Made by a program: the position numbers and the translations under genes. A stretch of 64,000 nucleotides of DNA from Bryobacterales bacterium (lineage in GTDB: Bacteria; Acidobacteriota; Terriglobia; Bryobacterales; Bryobacteraceae): positions 1 to 64,000 of the forward strand of contig CANFEY010000007.1 in NCBI GenBank assembly GCA_947446025.1, written 5' to 3'. Below, piece by piece: positions 9,234 to 17,444 of this stretch. Each line of letters opens with the position of its first letter. Positions within the stretch are counted from its first letter, which is position 1. The notes under the pieces are model-generated. The model made no database searches. It had not been told where the DNA came from and worked only from the letters and a program-made list of their open reading frames with translations.

Positions 9234-10138
9234 GACGGCTACTGATCGCGTTGCTGCTGGGCGCACCCGTTCTTTTCACCGGCGCGGAAAGGCCCCGAGT
9301 GGTGAGCTTGTCCGCTCCCCTGGCGGAGACGATGTACGCCATCGGAGCGGCGGGACAGCTCGCCGGGGTCACAGACGCGGCCGTGTTTCCCGAGCAATTA
9401 GTGCGCGACCGCAAGAGCGGCAAGGTGCGGGAGATCGGCAGTTTCATGCGGCCCGATCTGGCGCTGCTCGACCAGCTCCACCCGGACCTCATCCTCAGCG
9501 ATACCGGCTTCCACACGGCGCTAGCAGGCGAACTCCGCGGCAAGGGCTACAAGGTGCTGCATTTCGAGCCTAAGTCCTTAGAGGATATCTTCCAGCAAAT
9601 CGCGGCAGTGGGCGCGGCCGTCGGCAAGAAGAAAGAGGCCAGCGCGCTGGCCGCCAGGATGCGTGCGGAGCGGGATGCGATCGCCGCCAAATCCTCCCGG
9701 CTGCCACGAGTTCGCGTCTACCTCGAAATCAATCACGAGGGTCCCTGGACCGTGGGCACCGAATCGCCGCTCAACGACCTGATCCAGGCCGCGGGCGGGC
9801 AGAACATCTTCGCGGACCACCGCGAAGGCACATTCGTCACCACGCATGAGGAGATTGTCCGCCGCAACCCGGACATCATCCTCTCGCCCATTTGGCTGGA
9901 CGCGAAGGTAGGCGGCATCGACGGCATCATTCCGCTGGCCCAGATCTACGCGCGCCCAGGCTACGCGCAGACCAACGCCGTGCGCGATAGCCGCGTACTG
10001 TACTACGATTCCGCGCTGCTCAAGCACGAGGGACCGCGGCAAATCCTGGCGCTCCGCAAGCTCGCCCGTCTGCTGCACCCGGAGGCGTTTGAAGACCCGC
10101 CGGGGACCATCGCCTGGGAGCTGGGGCGCATACGGTAG
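9230..10138 (+). CDS. Periplasmic metal-chelate binding protein (BtuF/HmuT-like)
   Basis: A 302-residue protein with a signal peptide (MRRLLIALLLGAPVLFTGA) and the helical-backbone metal receptor fold: RVVSLSAPLAETMYAIGAAGQLAGVTD, then the REIGSF...PDLALLDQLHPDLILS pattern, a long linker helix and a C-terminal lobe ending in RHVRR-free LRKLARLLHP. I chose the ATG at 9230, which overlaps the PepSY stop (ATGA) and is followed at once by the signal peptide. The reading frame stays open upstream but overlaps PepSY. It likely binds haem, cobalamin or a siderophore in the periplasm. No ABC permease or ATPase gene is adjacent, which is odd. Confidence 0.85.
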   Translation: MRRLLIALLLGAPVLFTGAERPRVVSLSAPLAETMYAIGAAGQLAGVTDAAVFPEQLVRDRKSGKVREIGSFMRPDLALLDQLHPDLILSDTGFHTALAGELRGKGYKVLHFEPKSLEDIFQQIAAVGAAVGKKKEASALAARMRAERDAIAAKSSRLPRVRVYLEINHEGPWTVGTESPLNDLIQAAGGQNIFADHREGTFVTTHEEIVRRNPDIILSPIWLDAKVGGIDGIIPLAQIYARPGYAQTNAVRDSRVLYYDSALLKHEGPRQILALRKLARLLHPEAFEDPPGTIAWELGRIR

Positions 10139-10173
10139 CACCTTATTCCAGCGCATAATGGAACTGGGTGCCT

Positions 10174-10398
10174 ATGACTATCGAACAGACTTTGCTGGAG
10201 GCTGTCCGCGCGCTGCCGCCAGAGAAACAAAAGGAACTCCTGGAGCATGCTGGACGCCTGCGTAGTGCTACATCGTCCAAGAAGCCGTTTCAGAGCATCA
10301 AGGGTCTCTGGGCTGGCATGGGCATCTCCGTCTCTTCGGAAGAGTTTGACGAGTTGCGCCGGGAAGTGTGGAAAGACTTTCCTCGGGAAGACCTCTGA
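10174..10398 (+). CDS. VapB-like antitoxin
   Basis: A 74-residue protein opening MTIEQTLLEAVRALPPEKQKELLEHAGRL, a helical motif seen in many short antitoxins that precede PIN toxins (DUF2281-like style). The C-terminus (EEFDELRREVWKDFP) resembles the toxin-wrapping tail of VapB antitoxins. Its TGA overlaps the ATG of the PIN gene (TGATG, 10396-10400). An in-frame GTG two codons upstream is an alternative start. The family assignment comes from pattern and context. Confidence 0.65.
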   Translation: MTIEQTLLEAVRALPPEKQKELLEHAGRLRSATSSKKPFQSIKGLWAGMGISVSSEEFDELRREVWKDFPREDL

Positions 10399-10799
10399 TG
10401 CCGGCTGTCGTGGTCGACACGCATACCATCCTGTGGTATCTGACCGGGGACTCGCGCCTATCCAGAACAGCGATGGAATCCATGGACGCGGCGACAGTCA
10501 GCGGCGACCCAATCTTCGTCCCTGCGATTTGCTTGGTTGAACTCACCTATTTGACCGAGAAAGGGCGATTGCCCGCTCAAGCGCGGCAGTTGCTGACTCA
10601 GGCGCTGGATGATCCAGAAAAGCCTGCTCGACTGGTTCCGATGGATCGGTCCGTTGTAGATGCAGTTGGACAGGTAAGCCGCGATGAGGTGCCGGACATG
10701 CCGGATCGAATCATTGCCGCAACGGCGGTTGCCCTGGGCCTACCCGTGATCAGCCGCGACTCGCGCATCCGCTCGTCGCGGGTGGATACGATCTGGTAG
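10398..10799 (+). CDS. PIN-domain toxin (VapC-like ribonuclease)
   Basis: A 133-residue PIN-domain protein. The acidic active-site pattern is visible: VVVDTHTILWYL (first Asp), VELTYLTEKG (Glu), PDMPDRIIAATAVALG (Asp) and VISRDSRIR (last Asp). Proteins of this type cleave RNA and are held in check by the partner encoded just upstream, whose stop codon overlaps this start. I chose the ATG in the TGATG overlap. The upstream ATG in the same frame lies inside the antitoxin gene. Confidence 0.85.
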   Translation: MPAVVVDTHTILWYLTGDSRLSRTAMESMDAATVSGDPIFVPAICLVELTYLTEKGRLPAQARQLLTQALDDPEKPARLVPMDRSVVDAVGQVSRDEVPDMPDRIIAATAVALGLPVISRDSRIRSSRVDTIW

Positions 10800-10834
10800 G
10801 AACGCGGCCAGCCTTTGGATCCGGCAACTGGTTC

Positions 10835-11302
10835 TCAAGAGTGCAACAGCAGCCCGGCGAAGATCGCGTATCCTCCCGCCAGCATGACAAGCAGGCTGAA
10901 TCCAAGCGCGACCATCGTCGCATACCACATGGGTGTATAAGACTTGGGTTGATGACAGTAGACCTCATATCGCCACGACATCAGGCCTACGAACAAAACT
11001 CCGTCAACAATCGCCATGGCAAACCAAACGAGGGGCCAATCTAGGTGGGGAAGAGGAGGGCGCGAGTTCTTGGCTGCATCCTGCATTAGAAGCGCGATTG
11101 CACCGATGGACGCAGAACTCAGCCCTATCACGAGCTTCGCAATCTCAAGGTAGTTCTTGTGGTGCCGGTCAAACGTCCCTTTGCCGCCGGCGTCCTCCGG
11201 ATCGAGCGCAATTGGGCTGCTTTTGTAGGCCCGCTTGATATCCCGGTAGGTCACACACCAGAGAACGGCAAATACTGCAAGGGCGGTAGCGAGCGGTATC
11301 AC
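10835..11302 (-). CDS. Four-helix membrane protein of unknown function
   Basis: A 155-residue protein with four predicted helices (about 3-18, 57-72, 89-108, 125-150) and a charged loop after the first. No family recognised. It starts with GTG, and GTGA overlaps the stop of the upstream CMD-family gene, so the two are probably cotranslated. It is the last gene of a three-gene minus-strand group headed by the PQQ dehydrogenase at 13889. Confidence 0.65.
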   Translation of the reverse strand: MIPLATALAVFAVLWCVTYRDIKRAYKSSPIALDPEDAGGKGTFDRHHKNYLEIAKLVIGLSSASIGAIALLMQDAAKNSRPPLPHLDWPLVWFAMAIVDGVLFVGLMSWRYEVYCHQPKSYTPMWYATMVALGFSLLVMLAGGYAIFAGLLLHS

Positions 11303-11928
11303 GGCAACGCCTTCAGCGGTGGTGGAGCACCATCAGGCAGCGGGTAGCGATCCACATTCAGCAGCATACTCACCATCTGATACCACCCCATGAGGCCGAT
11401 CAGATCCACCACGCCGCGTTCGCCGAGCTGCGCCTTGGCGGCCGCATACGTAGGATCGCTCACCTGGTGCGTGGTCAGCAGCTCTGTCGTGAAGTTGTAG
11501 ACCACCGCCTCTTCCGCGGTGAGCTTCGACGGACGGCGGCCTTCGGCGATGTCCCTGATGATGGCGGCGTCCAGGCCTGCCTGTTCAGCCGCGCGGGCAT
11601 GGGCTTGCCATTCGAACTGCGCAGTCCAGTGGCGGGCAACTAGGATGATGGCGAGCTCGCGCTGCTTGGCCGGCATCGATGTGAGGAACCGCATGGACGC
11701 CCCGAACTGCTGGGCTAGATCGCCCATCGCCGGACTGCGCAGCAGGATGTTCATGGGTCCGCCCAGGGCAGCGCGGGGGCCGGAAAGCACGCTCTCGGCC
11801 ATTTTGCGCTGCTCCGGAGTCATAGTCTCCCACGTCAGCGCGGCGAAGCGGTCGCCCTGTAGATTGATCTCGGGCCGCTGTTGCGCGGCCAGCACAAGCG
11901 TACTCAACAGAAATGAAGCAACTCGCAT
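11299..11928 (-). CDS. Exported carboxymuconolactone-decarboxylase-family protein
   Basis: A 209-residue protein with a signal peptide (MRVASFLLSTLVLAAQQ) followed by a CMD/AhpD-like domain: LRSPAMGDLAQQFGASMRFL, KQRELAIILVARHWTAQFEWQAHARAAEQAGL and DLIGLMGWYQMVSMLLN. The usual CxxC of peroxidase-type AhpD proteins is absent, so it is more like the decarboxylase-type members. Export is unusual for the family but recurs in Acidobacteriota. I chose the ATG at 11928 because the signal peptide starts there. It follows the PQQ dehydrogenase by eight bases. Confidence 0.8.
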   Translation of the reverse strand: MRVASFLLSTLVLAAQQRPEINLQGDRFAALTWETMTPEQRKMAESVLSGPRAALGGPMNILLRSPAMGDLAQQFGASMRFLTSMPAKQRELAIILVARHWTAQFEWQAHARAAEQAGLDAAIIRDIAEGRRPSKLTAEEAVVYNFTTELLTTHQVSDPTYAAAKAQLGERGVVDLIGLMGWYQMVSMLLNVDRYPLPDGAPPPLKALP

Positions 11929-11936
11929 GGAACCTC

Positions 11937-13889
11937 CTAGGGAAGTGCGAAGGCCAGCACCGCATCGGTGGCGACGACGGCTACGTATTGCTTGCCGTCC
12001 TTGCCTTGGTAGGTGACTGGGTTCGCGTTGATGTTCTTGCCGACCACCGGGGCCCATAGTTCGCGGCCGGTTTTGGCGTCGAAGGCACGAAAGCGGTTGT
12101 CCGTGGTGGCTCCGATGAAGACCAAGCCGCCGGCGGTGGCCATGGGTCCGGCGCTGACCGATGAGCCTACGTTTTGTTTGCCGGGGGGCAACGATTCATT
12201 GATGCCGAGCGTCGTGCTCCACACAATTTCGCCGGTGTTGGCGTTGACGGCGTGAAGCTTGGACCACGGCGGGCGCTGGCAGGGGAAGGTGCCGATCAAC
12301 TTGCCATCTTTGTCGCGCACCGGGGCTGCGAAGTTCGCGTAGGGTCCGGGACCGGCGACGCTGGCGCGGTCGTAGCCTTGATTCGACCCATCCGTACCGC
12401 GACCGTAGTAGGCTCCGGGCTGAATCTTCTCCACGTAGCCGATGAGCGCCAGGTCGTGCGTCTGCACGAAGACGAAGCCGGTGTTGGGGTCCGCCGCCGA
12501 TCCTCCCCAGTTGCTGCCGCCGAGCATGCCGGGAAATTGCATCGCACTCTTCGGCGGCGCGCCCTGCTCGTGATAGGGGAACGGCGTGTAGGGGCCGTTG
12601 CCGGTGAGGCCGTGCTCTTCCATCAGCTTGAGACACGCGGCCACGTGCTCGGGGATCGTGTCCTCGGCGCGCACCAGATCGGCCATGGCGAAGCTGTTGC
12701 GCGCGAGCGGTGGAGGCTTCAGTGGAAACGGCTGCGTGGGCGCATACCATTCGCCCGGAACATCGCCCTTGGCGACGGGGCGCTCTTCCACGCCGAAGAT
12801 CGGCTTGCCGGTCTCGCGATTCAAGATGAACATGAGTCCGGTCTTGCCCACCAGCGTCAGCGCTGGGATCGTGCGTCCGTTCTGCTTGATGTCGATGAGG
12901 TTGGGCGCGGCGGGCAGGTCGATGTCCCAGATGTCGTGGTGGACCGTCTGGAAATGCCACTTGTACTTGCCGGTGTTCGCGTCCACGGCTACCAGAGAGT
13001 TGGCGAAGAGGTTGTTGCCCGGACGGTCACCGCCGTAGAAGTTGCCTGCCGGTCCGCCGATGGGGATGTAAAGGATGCCGCGCTGTTCGTCGACGGTCAT
13101 GCTGAAGCCCCAGGTGTTGACGCCGCTGCGGTTCTTCCAACTGTCACGCTCCCATGTATTGTTGCCGAACTCGCCGGCGCGGGGCACGGTGTGGAACTCC
13201 CACAGCTTCTTGCCGGTGCGGGCGTCGAAAGCTCGGGCGTCGCCGGGCGGGCCGACGGGGCTTTCGGGGACGCTCGCGCCCAGGATGACCAGGTTCTTGA
13301 AGACTGTCGGCGTGCCGCTGTAGCCGACTTCCAGATCGACAATGCCTTCGCGACCGAAGCCGGGGTCGAGCCTGCCGGTGTTGGCGTTCAGTGCCCGCAG
13401 CGTATTCTTCGGACCCGAGCCGGGCTGCGCGGGACCCGCCGCCGGTGCCGACATCACGTCACCGCCGTTGGTGAACAGGATGCGCGGCGGATTGTTGCCA
13501 TCGCCCGGCCAGAATCCCAGGCCTCGGGGCGGCGTGGTCATGCCCGATGGAAGTTCGTAGGCCCACAGTTCCCGGCCCGTGTGGGCCTCCAGGGCGAGAA
13601 TCCTGCCCGCAGCAGCGACGTACATCACGCCCTCGATGACGATGGGAGTTTCTTCCGCCGTGGGAGCGCCGGTGGTGCGCAGCGTGACCGTCCACGCCCG
13701 CTTGAGGCTCGCTACGTTCGAGGCGTTGATCTGCGTCAGAGGCGAAAACTTCCGCCCCTGCACGTCATGCGCGTACATCGGCCAATCGCCCGCCGTGATC
13801 GCGGCCTTGCGGGGCGCTTGCGCAAACAAGGCCAGCGCCAGAATGCTGCCGAGCGCGGCGGGCAATGGATTTCTCATGGACTGGATCAT
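11937..13889 (-). CDS. PQQ-dependent dehydrogenase (quinoprotein, glucose-dehydrogenase type)
   Basis: A 650-residue exported beta-propeller enzyme. The signal peptide is followed by repeated propeller W motifs such as ALEAHTGRELWAYELP, FDARTGKKLWEFHTVP, VDANTGKYKWHFQTVHHDIWDID and FDAKTGRELWAPVVG. The long HHDIWDID segment and the insert before GNGPYTPF match membrane-free glucose/alditol quinoprotein dehydrogenases. There is no haem CxxCH. It would oxidise a sugar or alcohol in the periplasm and pass electrons onward. The start is either 13889 or the ATG at 13877, which gives a tighter signal peptide. It is divergent from the RNase T2 gene. Confidence 0.85.
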   Translation of the reverse strand: MIQSMRNPLPAALGSILALALFAQAPRKAAITAGDWPMYAHDVQGRKFSPLTQINASNVASLKRAWTVTLRTTGAPTAEETPIVIEGVMYVAAAGRILALEAHTGRELWAYELPSGMTTPPRGLGFWPGDGNNPPRILFTNGGDVMSAPAAGPAQPGSGPKNTLRALNANTGRLDPGFGREGIVDLEVGYSGTPTVFKNLVILGASVPESPVGPPGDARAFDARTGKKLWEFHTVPRAGEFGNNTWERDSWKNRSGVNTWGFSMTVDEQRGILYIPIGGPAGNFYGGDRPGNNLFANSLVAVDANTGKYKWHFQTVHHDIWDIDLPAAPNLIDIKQNGRTIPALTLVGKTGLMFILNRETGKPIFGVEERPVAKGDVPGEWYAPTQPFPLKPPPLARNSFAMADLVRAEDTIPEHVAACLKLMEEHGLTGNGPYTPFPYHEQGAPPKSAMQFPGMLGGSNWGGSAADPNTGFVFVQTHDLALIGYVEKIQPGAYYGRGTDGSNQGYDRASVAGPGPYANFAAPVRDKDGKLIGTFPCQRPPWSKLHAVNANTGEIVWSTTLGINESLPPGKQNVGSSVSAGPMATAGGLVFIGATTDNRFRAFDAKTGRELWAPVVGKNINANPVTYQGKDGKQYVAVVATDAVLAFALP

Positions 13890-13915
13890 GATACTAGAGA
13901 TACGCGTGCGCTACC

Positions 13916-14590
13916 ATGCAGCCTGTGATCCGTATCCTTGCACTTTGCATCGCCGCCGCGCTCTTGGGGAGCTGCGGCAGCGCGCCGCTTCCGGAGGCGG
14001 CTCCAGCCAAGCCGGCGCGCCCCTTCGATTTCTACGTGCTCGCGCTTTCCTGGTCCCCAGGATTCTGCGCCACCCAGGCCGGTCGCAATGAACCGCTGCA
14101 ATGCGGCCCGGAGCGCCGCTTCGCCTTCGTGCTGCACGGCCTGTGGCCGCAGTTCGAGAAGGGTGGCTGGCCGGAGGATTGTTCCACCGCAAAGGTGAGC
14201 GGCGAACTGGTGGACCACATGCTGCCCATCATGCCCAGCCCCAGTCTGGTGCGGCATGAGCGGGAAAAGCATGGGACGTGCAGCGGAATTCCCCCCGCGG
14301 AATATTTCGACGAAGCCGCACAGGCCTACGCCGGCATCCGCATCCCCGCCCAATACCAAGCGCAGCAACGGCAGATTTCGGTGGACCCGGAACAGCTGCG
14401 CCAGGAATTCGCGCAGGCCAATCCCGGCATAGGCGCGGGTGGATTCGTGGTCCTCTGTAGCGGCAATGGCCGCTACTTGCAGGAGGTCCGGGCGTGCCTG
14501 CGCACGGACCTGAAGGGCCGCGCCTGCAATCGCGAGGTGCAACGCGACACCTGCCGGTCCCGGCAAGTGGTCATGCGCCCGCTGCGCTAA
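13916..14590 (+). CDS. Ribonuclease T2 family protein, predicted lipoprotein
   Basis: A 224-residue protein with the two conserved active-site segments of RNase T2: FVLHGLWPQ (CAS I, near residue 69) and HEREKHGTC (CAS II, near residue 116). It also has the early FDFYVLALSWSPGFC motif. The N-terminus (ALCIAAALLGSCGSAP) has a lipobox (LLGSC), so it is probably anchored in a membrane facing the periplasm, where it would degrade RNA non-specifically. Several cysteines suit disulfides in an exported protein. Its stop codon lies within a perfect palindrome shared with the convergent gene. Confidence 0.9.
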   Translation: MQPVIRILALCIAAALLGSCGSAPLPEAAPAKPARPFDFYVLALSWSPGFCATQAGRNEPLQCGPERRFAFVLHGLWPQFEKGGWPEDCSTAKVSGELVDHMLPIMPSPSLVRHEREKHGTCSGIPPAEYFDEAAQAYAGIRIPAQYQAQQRQISVDPEQLRQEFAQANPGIGAGGFVVLCSGNGRYLQEVRACLRTDLKGRACNREVQRDTCRSRQVVMRPLR

Positions 14591-14610
14591 ATGGTGTCTG
14601 ACACCATTTA
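14588..14610. repeat. Perfect 23-bp palindrome holding both convergent stop codons
   Basis: TAAATGGTGTC (14588-14598), a single T (14599), then GACACCATTTA (14600-14610). The first three bases are the TAA of the RNase T2 gene, and the last three, read on the minus strand, are the TAA of the facing gene. The GGTGTC-T-GACACC core recurs at 20251-20263, again between convergent genes. It could be a bidirectional terminator or a REP-like element. There is no clear T-run. Confidence 0.75.
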
Positions 14611-15093
14611 GTCGAGCTTGAGCCAAGGGTGAAAAATCGCCAGCTCAGCCTCCCGGATCAACACGACTTGGCCGGTGGGCTGGCCCACAGTCGCCGAACC
14701 CATCGCCATCAGCACGCGGCCGCCGCTGAGACGCCGCACGCGTACGCCGTATTCGGGATGCTGCGCGTCGGGGTAGTAATACGTCTTGGTCTCGGCCGCC
14801 GGAAACATCTCATCCACGCTGCGCTCATGTTCCCAATTGCGGGTGGCGCTCAGAAGTTCGCCGGTGGAAACACGGAAAAGCAGAATGTGAGAAAACTCGT
14901 GGTTATCCTCTACGCCGATCTGATACTGCCAGGACTCAAAGTCCCCGGCGGGAATAACCAGCACGGGTGCCCCGAGCTTTTCCCGCGCCTGAGCCCGGCT
15001 CTCATTGAGTTCGAAGCCCAGGATATCGTCCTGCTGTGAAAAAACGGGCGCTGCTAGCAGCAGCGCCCCCAAAAGTACAACGAGGTTCTTCAT
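14608..15093 (-). CDS. Exported protein of unknown function
   Basis: A 161-residue protein with a signal peptide (MKNLVVLLGALLLAAPVFSQQ) and a mature part that opens with ILGFELNESRAQAREKLGAPV, a pattern seen in small exported acidobacterial proteins with SmpA/BamE-like beginnings. No catalytic motif. It follows the alkaline phosphatase gene by six bases and is probably cotranscribed with it. Confidence 0.7.
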   Translation of the reverse strand: MKNLVVLLGALLLAAPVFSQQDDILGFELNESRAQAREKLGAPVLVIPAGDFESWQYQIGVEDNHEFSHILLFRVSTGELLSATRNWEHERSVDEMFPAAETKTYYYPDAQHPEYGVRVRRLSGGRVLMAMGSATVGQPTGQVVLIREAELAIFHPWLKLD

Positions 15094-15099
15094 GTTTGA

Positions 15100-17097
15100 T
15101 TACTTGCCAATGGTGGTGGGGAAGCCGCCGGTCTTGGTCAGCATGTCCAGAGCGGCATCCACTTCGGTCATGTCCATGGAGGCCGACGCGGCCATCTTGA
15201 AGAAGATGTCGGTCTGATCCATGTAACCGGTGAAGAGCAACGCGCCCGGACCTTCGGCGGTCACGGGAACACTGGAACCGGTGTGGTCACCAGTACGGAA
15301 GCCAACGGCCAAGCGGCGCAGGCCAACTCCGGAGTTCACCGGGTAGCCGTTGGAACCGCGGCGGTATGCGGTGAGCCCGGCGTAGGTCGAAAGCGTGCTG
15401 GATGCCGGATCAGAGTTGGAGTTGGTGGGCGCGAAGGATCCCGGAGGTCCCAACGGGCCGGTGCTGATGGTCGCCGGAGCGCCGCCGCTGTTCACGTACG
15501 GATAGGCGGAGCGAACGTTCGCATAAGAGTCGCCATAGACGGTGAAGGCTTGCACCCCCGCCGGACTGCTCATCGTGAAGTTGTTGCTCTTCGTGCGGTC
15601 AAAGTATTCGGCATCGGGGGTATTGGTGACGCCGTTGATGACCATGGACTGGTCATGGTCGGCGGTCACGACGATGAGGGTGTCTTTGCGCTCACGGGCC
15701 GCTGCAAAGGCGCGCGCAACACCCACGGAACGATCCATTTCAATGGCGTCCCAGATGGTGCCGGCCGCGTTGTTGGGGTGCGACTGCTTGTCGATAGAGG
15801 CGGCTTCAACCATGAGGATGAAGTTGTCTCCGTTCGCGGAAAGCACTTCGATGGCCTTGCGCGTCATGGCTTCCAGCATCGGCTGATCGGTATAGGTGCC
15901 GAAGTTGACCGTGGGTTCGGAAGCGGGCCGCTGCAGCAGCAGCTTGTCATAGGCGACGTCCATGTTCACGTCCGCGGTAGCGATGCCGGCAGCGTTGGGG
16001 GCCGGGGCAGCAGAACCCTTGAACAGGCCGATGAGCGGAGCCGGACCGGTGATGGCGGCAAGCTGCCCCGCGTTGGTTACGCTGCGGTAGCCGATGCCTT
16101 GGAATTCACCCAACAAGTCGCGGCGATCCGGCCGGCCGGCACTGGTGAACGGGTCCGCGCCGCCGCCCAACATTACGTCGAACGCAGGCGCGCCGTTCAG
16201 CATGGGATTCTCGCGGTACTGACGCGCGATTTCCAGGCGCGTTTGGCGGAGCGCCGTGTAGGCGCCCTGAACCGCCGGAGTCGCGTCGGTAATCGCCGCC
16301 GTGCTCACGATGCCGGTTTTGTAGTTGAAGAGGCGCTTGAGGTACTGCCACAGATTCTCAACGCGCGGGTTGTCGAGCATGGCCGGCTGCGTAGTCGCAT
16401 TCTGCACGCCGGTGAAGCGCCAGGTGCAATCCGTGCCGTCTTCGAACACGTTGACCGCGCCCGTGAACGTCTTGTTGCCAGTGGCCCAGGCCGCGCCGGT
16501 GTTGGCCGAGTCCGGGACGATGGCGTCCGTGCCGTAGGTCATCGACATGCCGCTTACAGGCATCCGGTCCATCTCAGAAAGGCTGTCAAAGAAGCCGCCG
16601 CGGAACGAATTCCTGCCGTTGGCATCCACAATGGCGCGATCCACCAAACGGACCGAATCGCGGTAGGCGGTGCCCATCGCGTCGCCGATGAAGAGGATGA
16701 GGTTGCGGCGCTGCGGGGCGGCGAACGGGCGGACCTGGATGGTGCGCGTGTCGGTCAGCGTCCGGCCGTCGGCGGTAACGGTCGCCGTCAGCGTGACGTC
16801 GGAGTTAAAGGACTGCAGGTTGGCGCGATACACCCAGTCGGAGCTGGTGTCGCAATCGAGCAACCTGGCGGTGGCCCCACCGAAGGACGAAGACAGGTTG
16901 ATTCCGAAGGCAGCAACGTTCAGGCCGCTCACGGCGGTGGCGTTGCGGACTTCAATCACCAAGTCCACCAGCTGGCCTTGCAGCAGGCGCGTGCGCTCCG
17001 GCAGAACGATCCGGATACTGGGCGCCGGTGTCTGACCGAACGCCGGAACAATCGTGGCCGCGCAGAAAAGTGTGGCGGCGAGTTTTTTCAGAAACAA
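15100..17097 (-). CDS. Alkaline phosphatase (PhoA superfamily), exported
   Basis: A 665-residue protein. A signal peptide (LAATLFCAATIVPAFGQ) is followed by an immunoglobulin-like N-terminal domain (about 25-125), then the phosphatase. Visible motifs are NLILFIGDAMG (metal-binding Asp), VPDSANTGAAWATG (nucleophile Ser), MVEAASIDKQSH (metal ligands) and VVTADHDQSM (metal ligands). It hydrolyses phosphate monoesters in the periplasm or outside. The start is TTG (17097-17095) with AGGAGG nine bases before it. That Shine-Dalgarno is inside an 8-bp hairpin, suggesting translational control. I cannot see a Pho box with confidence. Confidence 0.9.
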   Translation of the reverse strand: MFLKKLAATLFCAATIVPAFGQTPAPSIRIVLPERTRLLQGQLVDLVIEVRNATAVSGLNVAAFGINLSSSFGGATARLLDCDTSSDWVYRANLQSFNSDVTLTATVTADGRTLTDTRTIQVRPFAAPQRRNLILFIGDAMGTAYRDSVRLVDRAIVDANGRNSFRGGFFDSLSEMDRMPVSGMSMTYGTDAIVPDSANTGAAWATGNKTFTGAVNVFEDGTDCTWRFTGVQNATTQPAMLDNPRVENLWQYLKRLFNYKTGIVSTAAITDATPAVQGAYTALRQTRLEIARQYRENPMLNGAPAFDVMLGGGADPFTSAGRPDRRDLLGEFQGIGYRSVTNAGQLAAITGPAPLIGLFKGSAAPAPNAAGIATADVNMDVAYDKLLLQRPASEPTVNFGTYTDQPMLEAMTRKAIEVLSANGDNFILMVEAASIDKQSHPNNAAGTIWDAIEMDRSVGVARAFAAARERKDTLIVVTADHDQSMVINGVTNTPDAEYFDRTKSNNFTMSSPAGVQAFTVYGDSYANVRSAYPYVNSGGAPATISTGPLGPPGSFAPTNSNSDPASSTLSTYAGLTAYRRGSNGYPVNSGVGLRRLAVGFRTGDHTGSSVPVTAEGPGALLFTGYMDQTDIFFKMAASASMDMTEVDAALDMLTKTGGFPTTIGK

Positions 17098-17104
17098 AGT
17101 GTGT

Positions 17105-17138
17105 AGCCTCCTTAGATGAACTTTGATACTAGGAGGCT
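17105..17138 (-). promoter_or_regulatory. Hairpin that would hide the Shine-Dalgarno of the alkaline phosphatase
   Basis: In the minus-strand transcript AGCCTCCT (17138-17131) can pair perfectly with AGGAGGCT (17112-17105), with an 18-base loop. AGGAGG is the ribosome binding site for the TTG start at 17097. The fully paired state would block initiation. Confidence 0.5.
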
Positions 17139-17444
17139 GACATCAAAGTCTGTTGGCGATCGTATGAATCTCTGGTCAATGTCGAACGCGTTACAGAATA
17201 TTGGTATCGAACGGACAGCCACGCTGGTGTCGTGATCCTACAACGTATGTTGAAGTGGAGTGCATGATTCCTCTACGCTGCGCCGTTTCCGGCGGGTCTG
17301 GCCCGCCAAATTGCCACGGGCAGAGCTCGCAGGAGGCCAGGATTCTGGTGCGCGAACGCGATACGCTCAAAGTGGGAAGGCCGCCTCCTTCGAGAACGGT
17401 GCCTCGGAATCGAAATGACGTTTTAGCGGAAAGGAGCCGTCTAC
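17139..17444. other. Intergenic stretch between divergent genes
   Basis: About 300 bases between the alkaline phosphatase and the barrel-protein gene. I see no convincing gene or ncRNA. AAGGAG (17431-17436) serves the ATG at 17445. A GCGGGTCTGGCCCGC-type inverted repeat near 17291-17308 may be a short hairpin. Confidence 0.4.

Noticed and set aside
12174-13928. 584-codon plus-strand open frame opposite the PQQ dehydrogenase
   Set aside because: It mirrors the real gene, shows no domain motif and runs past the real start.
15283-17106. 607-codon plus-strand open frame opposite the alkaline phosphatase
   Set aside because: It is antisense to a protein with intact catalytic motifs and its own sequence is Arg/Gly/Val-rich with no motif.
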